Below, piece after piece: positions 43,399 to 53,999 of a stretch of DNA of 64,000 nt. A program made the translations under genes and the position numbers. How positions within the stretch are numbered: the first letter of the stretch is position 1; the number at the start of each line of letters is the position of its first letter. The notes beneath the pieces are model-generated. The model was given only the letters and a program-made list of their open reading frames with translations. It did no database searches and had not been told where the DNA came from. Source of the DNA: Coptis chinensis (lineage: Eukaryota > Streptophyta > Magnoliopsida > Ranunculales > Ranunculaceae); contig CM027380.1 in NCBI GenBank assembly GCA_015680905.1, positions 31,054,001-31,118,000 on the forward strand, written 5' to 3'.

Positions 43399-44744
43399 TG
43401 TTTCAGCAAGATTTGCCAAAACACACCAGTTGAGGGTTGTGAGTAATGTTTTTTGGAGATGGTGAAGGAGATGGTGATTGGGGAAAGATGAGACTGGACT
43501 TCGGTTTTGAAGTTGCCTACGCACCCAAAGATATTGCTTGGGATCAAGTCTCGATTGCGTAGTTCTGGAAAAATGACGAAGGTTGGATTTTATAGGTAGC
43601 ATTGGTGATAGTTACTTCCTCGTTCTCCAATATTCTAATCGTGGGATGAAGTTGGAGAACTGGCGGGAGAACTGTCCAATCATGGGATGAAGTTGGAGAG
43701 CTGGGCGGGACAACCGTCGGCTCGTGGGATAAAGTTAGAACCCGGGACATATGTCACCTTCGTGGAATGAAGTTGGAGAACCGGCGGGAGAACTGTCGGC
43801 TCGTGGGATGAAGTTGAGAATCGGGCGAGAAACCGGTTCGTGGATTGAAGTTGAGAATGGCGGGAGAACCGCTGTCGGTTCGTGGATTGAAGTTAGGAGA
43901 ATCGGGACATCCGTCGGCCCGTGGGATGAAGTTAGGCCCGCGGGACATCTGTCGTCGATTAAGTGGGATGAAGTTGAGAACTGGGGACATCCGTCGGCTT
44001 CGTAGGATGAAGTTGGAGAACTGGCGGGAGAACTGTCAGTTCGTGGATTAAAGTTGGAGAACTGGCGGAAGAACTGTCAGTTCGTGGATTGAAGTTGGAG
44101 AACTGTCGGGACATCTGTCAGCTCGTAGGATGAAGTTGGAGAACTGGCGGGAGAACTGTCAGCTCGTGGGATGAAGTTGGAGAACTGGCGGGAGAACTGT
44201 CAGTTCGTGGATTGAAGTTGGAGAACTGGCGGGAGAACTGTCAGTTCGTGGATTGAAGTTGGAGAACTGCCGGGACATCTGTCAGCTCGTAGGATGAAGT
44301 TGAGAACTCAGCCGAGAACCGAATCTGTCGATTCAGTGGATTGAAGTTGAGAACCTGGGACATCCGTCTTGGGATGAAGTTGAGAACCGGGCGGAGAACC
44401 GGTCGGGGATGAAGTTGGAATAAGCTGGCGGAGAACTGTCAGTTCGTGGATTGAAGTTGGAGAACTGGCGGGAGAACTGTCAGTTCGTGGATTGAAGTTG
44501 GAGAACTGCCGGGAGAACTGTCAGCTCGTGGAATGTAGGCTTTGAGCATGGGCTTTTTTATAGATAAGCTCTGAGCATAGGCTCTGAGCGTGGGCTTGTT
44601 TATAGTTGGGCTCTGAGCATGGGCTCTGAGCGTGGGTTTGTTTATAGTTGGGCTCTGAGCGTGGGCTTGTTTATAGTTGGGCTCTGAGCATGGGCTTGTA
44701 TTGAATTGGGCTTTTATTGGGCCACATTTGTGGTGGCCAGAACA
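43399..44744 (-). repeat. Element C, left LTR, mostly a 41-bp minisatellite
   Basis: After about 200 bp of unique sequence, 43620-44535 is made of units such as GATGAAGTTGGAGAACTGGC plus GGGAGAACTGTC and a GCTCGTGG-like end. The repeat GAAGTTGG lies at 44173, 44214 and 44255, so the period is 41 bp in the regular part. A GGGCTCTGAGC repeat follows (44570-44700). Confidence 0.92.
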
Positions 44745-47189
44745 TCGCCCTCTCTTTGTTACATGGGCACAGCCTGTGTGGCAAAGAAAGTATTGGTTTT
44801 TTTTTTTTTGGTAAATGGTAGGTTTTTTTATTAAATTGATTAGTGAAGTATAAATGGTAAACAAACATCTGAACAGTTGGATATTAATTGATATGTGAAA
44901 TCAAAGTTGGTTAATAAAATGTAATTAACAATTGGGTAAATTGTGGGTAAGAAAATATCAAAGGATCCATAGGGTTTTTTGGAGTTTCAATATTGGCTAG
45001 TGATGGTAGTTTGGTAAATATCAAAGAAAAGAAAATGGTATATTGGGCTTTGCTAATGGGCCTTTGGATTTTGTTGATCGGCTTATTTAGAGGATCGGCA
45101 AAAAAGAAATGAAAGAATATCACAGGACTGGGCGGCGAAAGGATCGGCAAATGCCTTACTGGTTCCCAAAATAGTAGGGAATTGTGTAATTAAATTAGAT
45201 CGGTTGTAGTTTTTAGTATCAAGTTTCGTGTTGTAGGCAAGAAATATGTTATTGATTGGTAATGTAAGATTCCATTCAAGCTGATGATCGGGTTATGACT
45301 TTAGTGATCGGCAATATTAAAACTGATTGAGGTATGTATAAAACTTGTTTGATTTTTCAATCGGTTAGAAACTGAATATAGGTGGGTTAATGAATTATTG
45401 ATCGGGATAACTGCCTGGGTATTCAATACCTTAATGAAAATGGTATTTATTTTGAAAGAAGTAGGTGGTTGTGTGCGGTAACTTGATAGGCCTTTGATCG
45501 GTTTTGATATGATGTAAAGAATAATAGCATCCGTAGTCACAACATAACACAAGGATCGACATTTCTTAATTCTGGCAAAGGAGAAAAGGCAGGAGCAGGC
45601 AGAAAATTGATCGGCAAATTAAAGTGAGCTAGTGACCAAAGATCAGTTTAATCTGCAACTTAATCGACAAACAAGCCCATAAGGTAGGTCGGGTTTGGGC
45701 AATATAGAGTGTAGGATCGGGTTTGAATCAGTTTCCATCGAGATTGATAAATTCCCAATTGGGTCTTGGGTAAGCTAACTTGATTGGTAAGTTGATCGAT
45801 CGACAAATTTACTTTTGAAAGTTCAAAATTGAGCATTGAAAGTGATTTGCAACATTATCGAGCTACGGTTCAAAGGGATCGGCAACAGTACGAGGCTAGA
45901 AGATCGGCAACAGGGCAATTCAAATCAGCTAGAATAGATTTTCTTGTTCTTTTATTGTAGAATAGGGTTGACAAAATTGGATTGGCATTTATGGAATCGG
46001 CAATACGAGCGGCATTTATGGGATCGCGAGCGGCAAATCAAAGGATCGGTAACTCGAGCGGCAATTCAAAGGATCGGTAACTCGAGCGGCAATTTTAAAG
46101 GATCGACACTCATTCAGCGGCAATTAAATACACAACGGTTCAAAGGGATCGGCATTTCAAAGCTTCGGAATCTAGCTTGTATTAAAGCCAAGTTTCAAGC
46201 TGATTTGTATATAAAGTTTAATAATACTTTATGCAGCTAACTGAAGTTAAAATGGAAAAGGAATAACCATCGGCAAGAATTTCAGATTTGATTGGCATAA
46301 GGATCGGCATTATATAGATCGGGCTATTTAAGGATTGACCAGCATACTCAAATTGTTTACGCAAACGATCGAGATAGGATTAATATCAAAGAGGATCGGC
46401 CAAATTTAATTGATCGGCCATTTCGAATTGAATTGAGTGGATCGGCTGTTTATAATTGATCGTATCATCAGTTGGGACTTGGGGTTATTTAGCTTTTTTA
46501 ATAGTTCGAAAAATTATTGGATAGGAAACTCTTGAATTGGCAAATTGAGTGGTAAGTTAATTATGTGTAGTGATTTGTTTAATAGGGTCTGTTGAAAAAT
46601 AGGGGCGGCCAAAAGATAGAAGAGTCGGGTAATTTGATAGAAATGACAAGGGCTATTTGAGATATTAGATTAAATGATCGGAAATTTAGATGTTCGGCAG
46701 GTTAAAGAGCAAAGGTGGGTTTTAGACTTTTTTGGATGAGTAAAATTTTATGACAGTTTTGTAAATAATTTAAGGGGGTGTAATAGAGAATTAGAAATGG
46801 TCCTTTAAAATCAAAGGGGTCGCCCATTTGAAGTGGGCTTTTTGTTAATGGGCTTTATCATACAAAGATTGGTAGCCTAAATATATTGAAGGATCGGTGT
46901 TTTTGCTAGACAAAATTCCGCAATGAAGAAAGGGAGAAACAGGATCGGCAGAAAATTAATTGATCGGCAAAAATGAGTTATACAAATTGCAAGGCTCAAA
47001 AAGAAAAGTTCAATTCTCTATGACTCTGCCGCTTTGGTCGAGAGATATAGAGGCAACCAACCAAAGGTGATCGGGTAGAAAACAAAGAATTGGAATTCAA
47101 ATTCAATTTGAACAGATTGATTGAAATAGTGACGTGGGTGTTTTTTTTTTTTTTTTTTTTTAATCGGGATCGGCTATTTGAGTTGATGA
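44745..47189 (-). other. Element C interior rich in GATCGG words
   Basis: No gene seen. Words of the form GGATCGGCAA, GATCGGTAACTCGAGCGGCA and AGCGGCAATT recur dozens of times at irregular spacing, densest from about 45850 to 46400 and continuing to 47960. Runs of T at 47139-47161. Confidence 0.7.
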
Positions 47190-47279
47190 TTAAGTGTGTA
47201 GTGATTGATCGGCAAGTTGAGTTTGATAGGCAAGATGAATTTGATTTGTTGGATTTGAATTTGATTGGCAAGTAATCAA

Positions 47280-47540
47280 ATTGAGGTAAAGGCAAAAGAA
47301 AAGGAGAAAATCTTTTGCTTCAAACCCGCACGATGACAATAATGCAATTTCATGGAGCTGACATTGGGGGTTTACACTGAACATGGAGCAAGTAATATTT
47401 TCATGGATCAAATCAACATTCTCTAAACTACTTTGATATTGGAACCAACATTCCACAACATCTCTTTCAGCTGTGAGCTCATGATCACGGCTTGCAATGA
47501 GGAAATGTTGTGGGCTCACTTCAAAATAATGGGATAGATA
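47280..47540 (-). pseudogene. Unrecognised coding-like fragment in element C
   Basis: On the minus strand, after the reductase fragment, an open frame continues with YFEVSPQHFLIASRDHELTA, ERDVVECWFQYQSSLENVDL and LSSCGFEAKDFLLFF. Amino acid composition looks like a real protein and differs from the repeats around it. It is probably from another host gene, but I do not recognise it with confidence. Confidence 0.35.
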
Positions 47541-47618
47541 TCCAACTCTATCACCTCCAATCTCATTGACTACTGCTTCCACAATTTTCAGAGGTGACTG
47601 ACACCGATTTTCAAGAGA
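47541..47618 (-). pseudogene. Captured 12-oxophytodienoate reductase (OYE family) fragment
   Basis: 26 codons on the minus strand read SLENRC, then LKIVEAVVNEIGGDRVG. This is the conserved stretch of plant 12-oxophytodienoate reductases and other OYE flavoenzymes that follows GG and precedes the (I)RLSP motif. It ends abruptly and joins unrelated sequence. It lies in the middle of a non-coding retroelement, so it is best read as a captured exon piece. It is far too short to be functional. Confidence 0.75.
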
Positions 47619-48011
47619 ATGCTATAAGATTTCCAGAGGGCAAATAAAGCAGCGGTAAGTCAAGTACAGCCAGCGGCAAATTTAACTATAGCCAGCGGCA
47701 AATCGAGTAGCGGCCATTCATGCAAATCTGATGGTGGTAATTCAAAGTGATCGGGGCAGAAGTGGTTTCCAAAATCCGTTAGGAATTGGGTATTCACATT
47801 AGATCATTATCTTTGATCGGCAAACAAGGCCATAAAGTAGGTCGGGTTTTTGAATGCGTTGTTGGTCGGCAACTTGAAGCGGTCGGTCAATTTTTGAATA
47901 AATTTGGTCCGAGTTTAACAATACTAATTGGATGTGGAGAAGGTATTTGATATAGAAGGTGGTTCAAATTGTTACATATACTAGATCCGGCTTGCCTCCA
48001 AGACCAGCTTC
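47619..48011 (-). other. Element C interior, no gene seen
   Basis: Continues the GATCGG/AGCGGCAA-rich sequence (CCAGCGGCAAATTTAACTAT and similar). Nothing else recognised. Confidence 0.5.
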
Positions 48012-48302
48012 TTGTTACATATATTAGATGAATATCATGAAAATGTGGATTATTTTAGGGTTGGGTGTGAAGAGAATGATGATATGATTGAGAAGCATGC
48101 AGTTGAAACTAAGAAATCTGGGCCGTTGTTGCGTGAAGCATCGGCAAGTGCTGGACTTTGGAAATCGAGAGATTCTGATAAACGGGAAAAATTGCAACAG
48201 CTGTTAGATTATTATACTATGTGTTATAGGAAGTTGGAAGATGTATCACCGTCGGATCTAAAAGGTGTTCCAGTTCCATTGGAGGATAGTATTATCTTTT
48301 AA
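48012..48302 (+). pseudogene. Unrecognised captured coding-like fragment, plus strand
   Basis: An open frame of 96 codons with protein-like composition: YHENVDYFRVGCEENDD, then a Lys/Ser stretch, REKLQQLLDYYTMCYRKLED and SPSDLKGVPVPLEDSIIF-stop. It is opposite in sense to the element and unlike its repeats. Possibly the 3' end of a host gene captured with its stop codon. No family assigned. Confidence 0.4.
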
Positions 48303-48544
48303 ACTTCTTGAGTGAAGTTTTGTTTATTGTTAGGATGATGTGAGGTTAGGTTACGGTTTTTATTTCCCGATTATGATTATTTTTTCCACTGTATTCATAA
48401 TATTTGGATTTTATTTATTTTGTATTTATTTTATTTTTTATTAGATTGGTAATCAAAATAGATCGAAATATAAGGGGTCGGTCAAAAGATATAAGTGTCC
48501 GTAATCCGCCTTGAGGTAGATCGGCAAAAGAGATATAAGAATTA

Positions 48545-49145
48545 AAGATAACGTAATTGGGTGTCACCCCCAATAATATAATAATAACTTAATGAAATTT
48601 GGGGTGTCGCCGCTCCCAAAGTGTAATGATAACATAATGAAATTTGGGGTGTCGCCCATAGTGCAATGATAACGTAATGAAATTTGGGGTAGTAGCCCCA
48701 AGATAATGTAATGAAATTTGGGGGTAGCCCCCCAAGATAATGTAATGAAATTTGGGGTGTCACCCAGCCCTATAGTGTAATGATAACGTAATGAAATTTG
48801 GAGGGTCGCCGACCCCAAGATAACGTAATGAAATTTGGGGTGTCGCCGCCCCCATAGTGTAATGATAACGTAATGAAATATGGGGTGTCGCCGCCCCCAT
48901 AGTGTAATGATAACGTAATGAAATCTGGAGTGTCACCGCCCCCATAGTGTAATGATAACGTAATTAAATTTGGGGTGTCACCGCCCCCATAGTGTAATGA
49001 TAACGTAATGAAATTTGGAGTATTCCCGCCCCCATAGTGTAATGATAACGTAATGAAATTTGGAGTATTGCCGCCCCCAAAGTGTAATGATAACGTAATG
49101 AAATTTGGGGTATCGCCGCCCCCAAAGTGTAATGATAATATAATG
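48545..49145. repeat. 45-bp minisatellite in element C
   Basis: AGTGTAATGATAACGTAATG recurs at 48856, 48901, 48946, 48991, 49036, 49081 and 49126, exactly 45 bp apart. Shorter and mixed units lie to the left. The period is a multiple of three, so the minus strand is open with a 15-residue repeat (HYTMGAATPQISLRY). Treated as a repeat, not a gene. Confidence 0.95.
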
Positions 49146-49393
49146 ATTTAATTTAATGGTTAAAATGTATGAATATAATGAAATGTTATGAATGCTAATT
49201 TAAATGTATGCATGTATGTATGAATGACAAATGAATTATAAATGTAAAAGATATTTAAGACGCCCCATGTATGAATGGAAGGTCTTTTATTTGATGACAA
49301 AGTGATACTTGTTATTGCAAGATTTTTTTTTTGGTAGTGAATCAATATGACTTTGAGGCAGAATGATTGTAAGTATCAGCAATTGGTAAAGCA

Positions 49394-50690
49394 CTTTTTG
49401 TCGTATGGTTGATCCATTCTTCAGGGAGACAACAAATAGAAAGTTATCGACATCATCATTTGGACATATCAGCATGTCGATGAGCCCTAAGGTTTGGGCT
49501 ACTATCAACTTTGTGAGTTCCATTATAAGGTCAAACACTCTTTGTTATATGTCGATCCCTTCTTTAGTGAGGCAACAAATAGAAAGTTATCGACATCATC
49601 ATATGGACATATCAGCATGTCGATCAGTCCTAAGATTTGGGCTACTATCAACTGTGCGAGTTCCATTATGAGGTCAAACACTCCTTGTTATATGTCGATC
49701 CCTTCTTTAGTGAGGCAACAGATAGAAAGTTATCGACATCATCATATGGACATATCAGCATGTCGATCAGTCCTAAGATTTGGGCTACTATCGACTGTGC
49801 GAGTTCCATTATGAGGTCAAACACTCCTTGTTATATGTTGATCCCTTCTTTAGTGAGGCAACAAATAGAAAGTTATCGACATTATCATATGGACATATCA
49901 ACATGTCGATCAGCCCTAAGGTTTGGGCTACTATCGACTGTGCTAGTTCCATAACAAGTCAACCACTCCTTGTTATATGTCGATCCATTCTTCAGTGAGG
50001 CAACAACTAGAAGGGTTATCGACCATCATATGGACAGATCAGCATGTTGATAAGCCCTAAGGTTTGGGCTACTATCAACTGTGCGAGTTCCATGACAAGT
50101 CAACCACTCCTTGTTATATGCCAATCCATTCTTTAGTGAGGCAACAAATAGAAAGTTATCGACATTATCATATGGACATATCAACATGTCGATCAGCCCT
50201 AAGGTTTGGGCTACTATCGACTGTGCGAGTTCCATGACAAGTCAACCACTCCTTGTTATATGTCGATCCATTCTTCAGTGAGGCAACAACTAGAAGGGTT
50301 ATCGACCATCATATGGACAGATCAAGATGTTGATGAGCCCTAAGGTTTGGGCTACTATCGACCGTATGAAGTTCCATGACAAGTCAACCACTCCTTTGTT
50401 ATATGCCAATCCATTCTTCAGTGAGGCAACAAATAGAAGGGTTATTGACCATCATATGGACAGATCAGCATGTTGATGAGCCCTAAGGTTTGGGCTACTA
50501 TCAACTGTGCGAGTTCCATGACAAGTCAACCACTCCTTGTTATATGCCGATCCATTCTTTAGTGAGGCTACAATTAGAATGCTATCGACATCATCATATG
50601 GAACAGATCAGCCACGTCGATGAGCCCTAAGGTTTGGGCTACTATCAACTGTGCGAGTTCCTTGACGAGGTCAACTACAGTCCTTGTTGT
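49394..50690. repeat. 143-bp tandem array in element C, about nine units
   Basis: Each unit has GATCC(A/C)TTCTT(T/C)AGTGAGGCAA, GTTATCGACATCATCATATG, ATGTCGATCAGTCCTAAG and GGGCTACTATC. The first units are 143 bp apart; later ones are 141-145 bp. Some units vary between ATCGACATC and ATCGACCATC. Size and homogeneity are satellite-like. Confidence 0.93.
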
Positions 50691-50870
50691 ATACCAATTT
50701 CTCATAGTTATATCTTGATGATCGAGCTAAATATGAATTGATGGCAAACAGATCGGAATTGTTGAACTAGTGTACTGGTCATCAAATTGAATCTTTTTGC
50801 TTGATGCCCAAATTGAAAGAGCTTTTAGAAATAAAATTCTTGGAGCGCCAAAATTGAAAAAAAAATTGAT

Positions 50871-50873
<3 letters not shown>

Positions 50874-50942
<69 letters not shown>
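50874..50942. repeat. T69 homopolymer
   Basis: An uninterrupted run of about 69 T. It lies inside element C and is not next to a recognised retrogene end. Confidence 0.9.
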
Positions 50943-51837
50943 CCGATCATTTGGATCAGCAAAATATTCTCTGAAACATTTGGTTTTTTAAGGTAGGTAA
51001 AATTAGATATTGCAAATTGGCAATGGAAAAGACCGAGCCAATTATGAAGATTGGTTCTTTCTTCGCCTAGGGTGAACATTTGGAGTATATGGACGGAAGG
51101 TTGGGATCCAATCACTTTTTGTAGTCCTCGTAGAAGTGAGTCACCATCTACGAACTAACTACTTGTCAACCCACCATGTAATGTGAAACATGCATTGGTC
51201 GACAATGAATCGCGAAACATACATTGGTCGATAATGAGCTCGAGGGTTGGGACCACGACTTGGAGAGGGACCTTTCAAAGAGGTTGGACTACTAAAGCAT
51301 GGTAAGTGATACATACAGATAATTTCTTCTAGGAAAGAGCCGATCTCTTATAGCCTTTTGGCTAGGATTGGCTACACTAACATTTTTTTTTATCTTCGAT
51401 GAGTTGTCTACCCTCCATGAGTGAGTGGTCGACATTAAAGTTAGCAGAAGAGTTTTTGAACTCACTCACGATCACACTTGAAACTATGCGTCTTCATATT
51501 GTAGTTTTGTTTGCTTCCTTTAATCGCACGATTCTTTTTGGTGCATGAGGAAGTGCTTTGATTCTGTAGTTACTTCGCCCGACAACTATACATGTATATG
51601 TTTCTTCAATTTTCGGAGACGACGGTCGACTTGAGTTATTAGATCTGCAATATGAATACTCACTCTCCAATCCCGCCGATGGTCGAGAACCATCGACTTG
51701 GAAAGGGAATTCTCATTCGCGTAGTTAAGTCTTGAACTTGAAAGGCAAGAGGAGAGCCTTCACGCTTTGTTTGTTCTTTGTGAACCTATTGACGCAACTT
51801 TTGTGGTTGAGAGTATCCCCACGAGACGGCGCAAATA
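50943..51837 (-). other. Element C leader and primer-binding site
   Basis: No gene seen. In element sense this is the 5' leader. The PBS-like word is at 51817-51837. CCTTTTGGCTAGG near 51354 resembles the U2 snRNA 5' hairpin only over a dozen bases. Confidence 0.55.
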
Positions 51838-53118
51838 TGTTTCAGAAGATTTGCCAAAACACACCCCGGTGGGTTGTCAGAAGTAATGTTTTTGAGATGG
51901 TGAAGGAGATGGTGATTGGGGAAAGATGAGACTGACTTCGGTTTTGAAGTTGCCTACGTACTCCAAAGATATTGCTTGGGATCAAGTCTCGATTAATGTA
52001 GTTCGAAAAATGACGAAGGTTGGATTTTATAGGTAGCATTGGTGATAGTTACTTCCTCGTTCTCCAATATTCTAATCGTGGGATGAAGTTGGAGAATCAA
52101 GGAGAAACTGGCCCAATCATGGGATGAAGTTGAGAGTGGGACAACAACCGACTCGTGGGATAAAGTTGAGAACCGGGCGGGACATATGTCACTCGTGGAA
52201 TGAAGTTGGAGAATGGCGGAGAAGAACCGCTCCGTGGGATGAAGTTGAGAATCAAGGGAGAACTGTCGGTTCGTGGATTGAAGTTGAGAATCGGCGGGAG
52301 AACTGCCGCCCACGATTGAAGTTAGAGAACCGCGGGACATCCGCCGCCCGTGGGATGAAGTTGAGAACCGCGACATCTGTCGGTTCGTGGGGATGAAGTT
52401 GAGAACTGGGGACATCTCGTCACCGTAGGATGAAGTTGAGAATCGGCGGGAGAACGGCCGCCCGTGGATTGAAGTTGAGAATCGAAGAATCCGCCGCGGG
52501 ATTGAAGTTGGAGAACTCGCCGACATCCGCTACCGTAGGATGAAGTTGAGAACTCAAGGAGAACTGGCGCCGTGGGATGAAGTCGAGAATCAAGGGAGAA
52601 CTGCCGCCGTGGATTGAAGTCGAGAATCGCCGGAGAACTGCTAGTTCGTGGATTGAAGTCGAGAACTGCCGACATCTCGGCTTTCGTAGGATGAAGTTAA
52701 GAATCGCGGGAGAACTCCGCTACGTGGATTGAAGCCGAGAACTCGCGGACATCTGTCGGCTCGTGGGATGAAGTTGAGAACCGGGCGGAGAACCGCTCAC
52801 CGTGGGATGAAGTTGAGAATCGGCGAGAACCGCCGGCCGTGGATTGAAGTTGAAATCTGGCGGAGAACCGCCGGATTCGTGGATTGAAGTTGGAGAACCG
52901 CCGAGAACCGCGGCCTTTCGTGGAATGTAGGCTTTGAGCATGGGCTTTTTCATAGATAAGCTCGAATAGGCTCGGAAGGGCGGCTTGTTTATAGTTGGGC
53001 TCGGCATGGGCTCGGCGCTGGTTTGTTTATAGTTGGGGGCTTGTTTATAGTTGGGCTCGAGCATGGGCTTGTATTGAATTGGGCTTTTATTGGGCCACAT
53101 TTGTGGTGGCGAGCAACA
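51838..53118 (-). repeat. Element C, right LTR
   Basis: Same order as the left LTR (43399-44744) but 65 bp shorter. Unique ends match well; the minisatellite part has many small indels and more CCGCC-like variants. It ends CAACA before TSD GGTAC. Confidence 0.9.
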
Positions 53119-53123
53119 GGTAC

Positions 53124-53999
53124 CCCCCGCCTTTACCCTACACTGCTATTTTTTACTAGATACCGAAATAGAAACTCAAGAGCCTACCACCGTAGAGGTA
53201 CCAGCCATAACACAACCTAAGAAACAAAAGCCACGGTTAAACATCCGTGTGATACCATTGCTAAATATAGACGAAACCACCGCTTCCACAAAAATTAGCC
53301 GTGTTAACTAGGGATACTAATTATGAGGAGATTAGGACGTTTTCAAGAATCTAACTATAAACCTTCCCTTCCTCGAAGCTATTAAAAAGCTACCACACCA
53401 TGCTAAGTTTCTTAAGGAATTGTGGTACTACTAGGCGAAGACCAATATACCAAAAGACACCTTTTAATGTAACAATTCCCAACTCTATCCAACATAATAG
53501 AATTGTTAAGTACAAGGACCCCGGTCGCCCTACTATACAATGCACCTTAGAGATTCTTATACGACGACCGCGCTATTAGACACGGGGCTAGTGTTAACTT
53601 ACTCCCCGCTTTATTTGTATAGACAAATAGGTCTAGACGAGATGCAACCCACTAAAATGACGCGTTGCAATTAGCTGATCGGTCTATTAAGTATCCTAAG
53701 GGGTGTGGTCAAAATGTGCCGTAAAAATTCAGGATTTCTACTATCCGGTTGATTTTGTCATCCTCGATACGGTCGCTTAACGACTGGTCCCCATCATCTT
53801 AGGGCGCCCTTTCCCGGCAACCGCCAATGCGCCATTAATTGCCGCGATGGTTCAATGTCCATGTCTTTTGGCCATCTTGTCATTGAAGTCAATGTTTTAA
53901 AACAAAGACACGCCATCCGATTCGCCTATGGATGGAGAGGTTAGCATGATCGAGAGCTTTGCTTGAGATTATTTCAACAACACTTTCCCTGATAATCAT
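53124..53999 (+). pseudogene. Element B gag end and protease (decayed)
   Basis: Continues gag of B after element C. LPFLEAIKKLPHHAKFLKEL lies near 53370 and corresponds to the same region of A (38150-38190). Protease pieces are IVKYKDPGRPTIQCTL (53505), a damaged active-site region near 53580, VKIQDFYYPVDFVILDT (53725) and PIILGRPFPATANA (53785). Many frameshifts; the active-site motif is not readable in one frame. Confidence 0.8.

Larger units (their letters stand above)
43399..53118 (-). mobile_element. Element C: non-coding (LARD-like) LTR element nested in B
   Basis: LTRs TGTTTCAG...AACA at 43399-44744 and 51838-53118, TSD GGTAC at 43394-43398 and 53119-53123. The minus orientation follows from the right inner edge, whose minus strand reads TTTGCGCCGTCTCGTGGGGA (PBS-like), and the left inner edge, whose minus strand reads AACAAAGAGAGGGCGA (PPT-like). 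No gag or pol domain was found in 7.1 kb of interior. Instead there are a GATCGG-rich stretch, gene fragments, a 45-bp and a 143-bp array and a 69-nt T-run. PBS and PPT resemble those of Tat element D, which suggests trans-mobilisation by Tat proteins. Confidence 0.88.

Noticed and set aside
49494-49998. Several overlapping plus-strand open frames of about 72-106 codons
   Set aside because: They are the 143-bp repeat read in successive frames, not genes.
48545-50690. CRISPR-like regular repeats
   Set aside because: Units are contiguous tandem repeats with no unique spacers, in a plant retroelement.
51335-51375. U2 snRNA-like 5' hairpin (GCCTTTTGGCTA)
   Set aside because: Only about a dozen bases agree. 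The branch-site recognition region and Sm site that should follow are absent; a simple stem is enough explanation.
51993-52675. Long minus-strand frames rich in Ser/Pro/Leu
   Set aside because: They come from the 41-bp LTR minisatellite. A period not divisible by three and unstable indels argue against coding.
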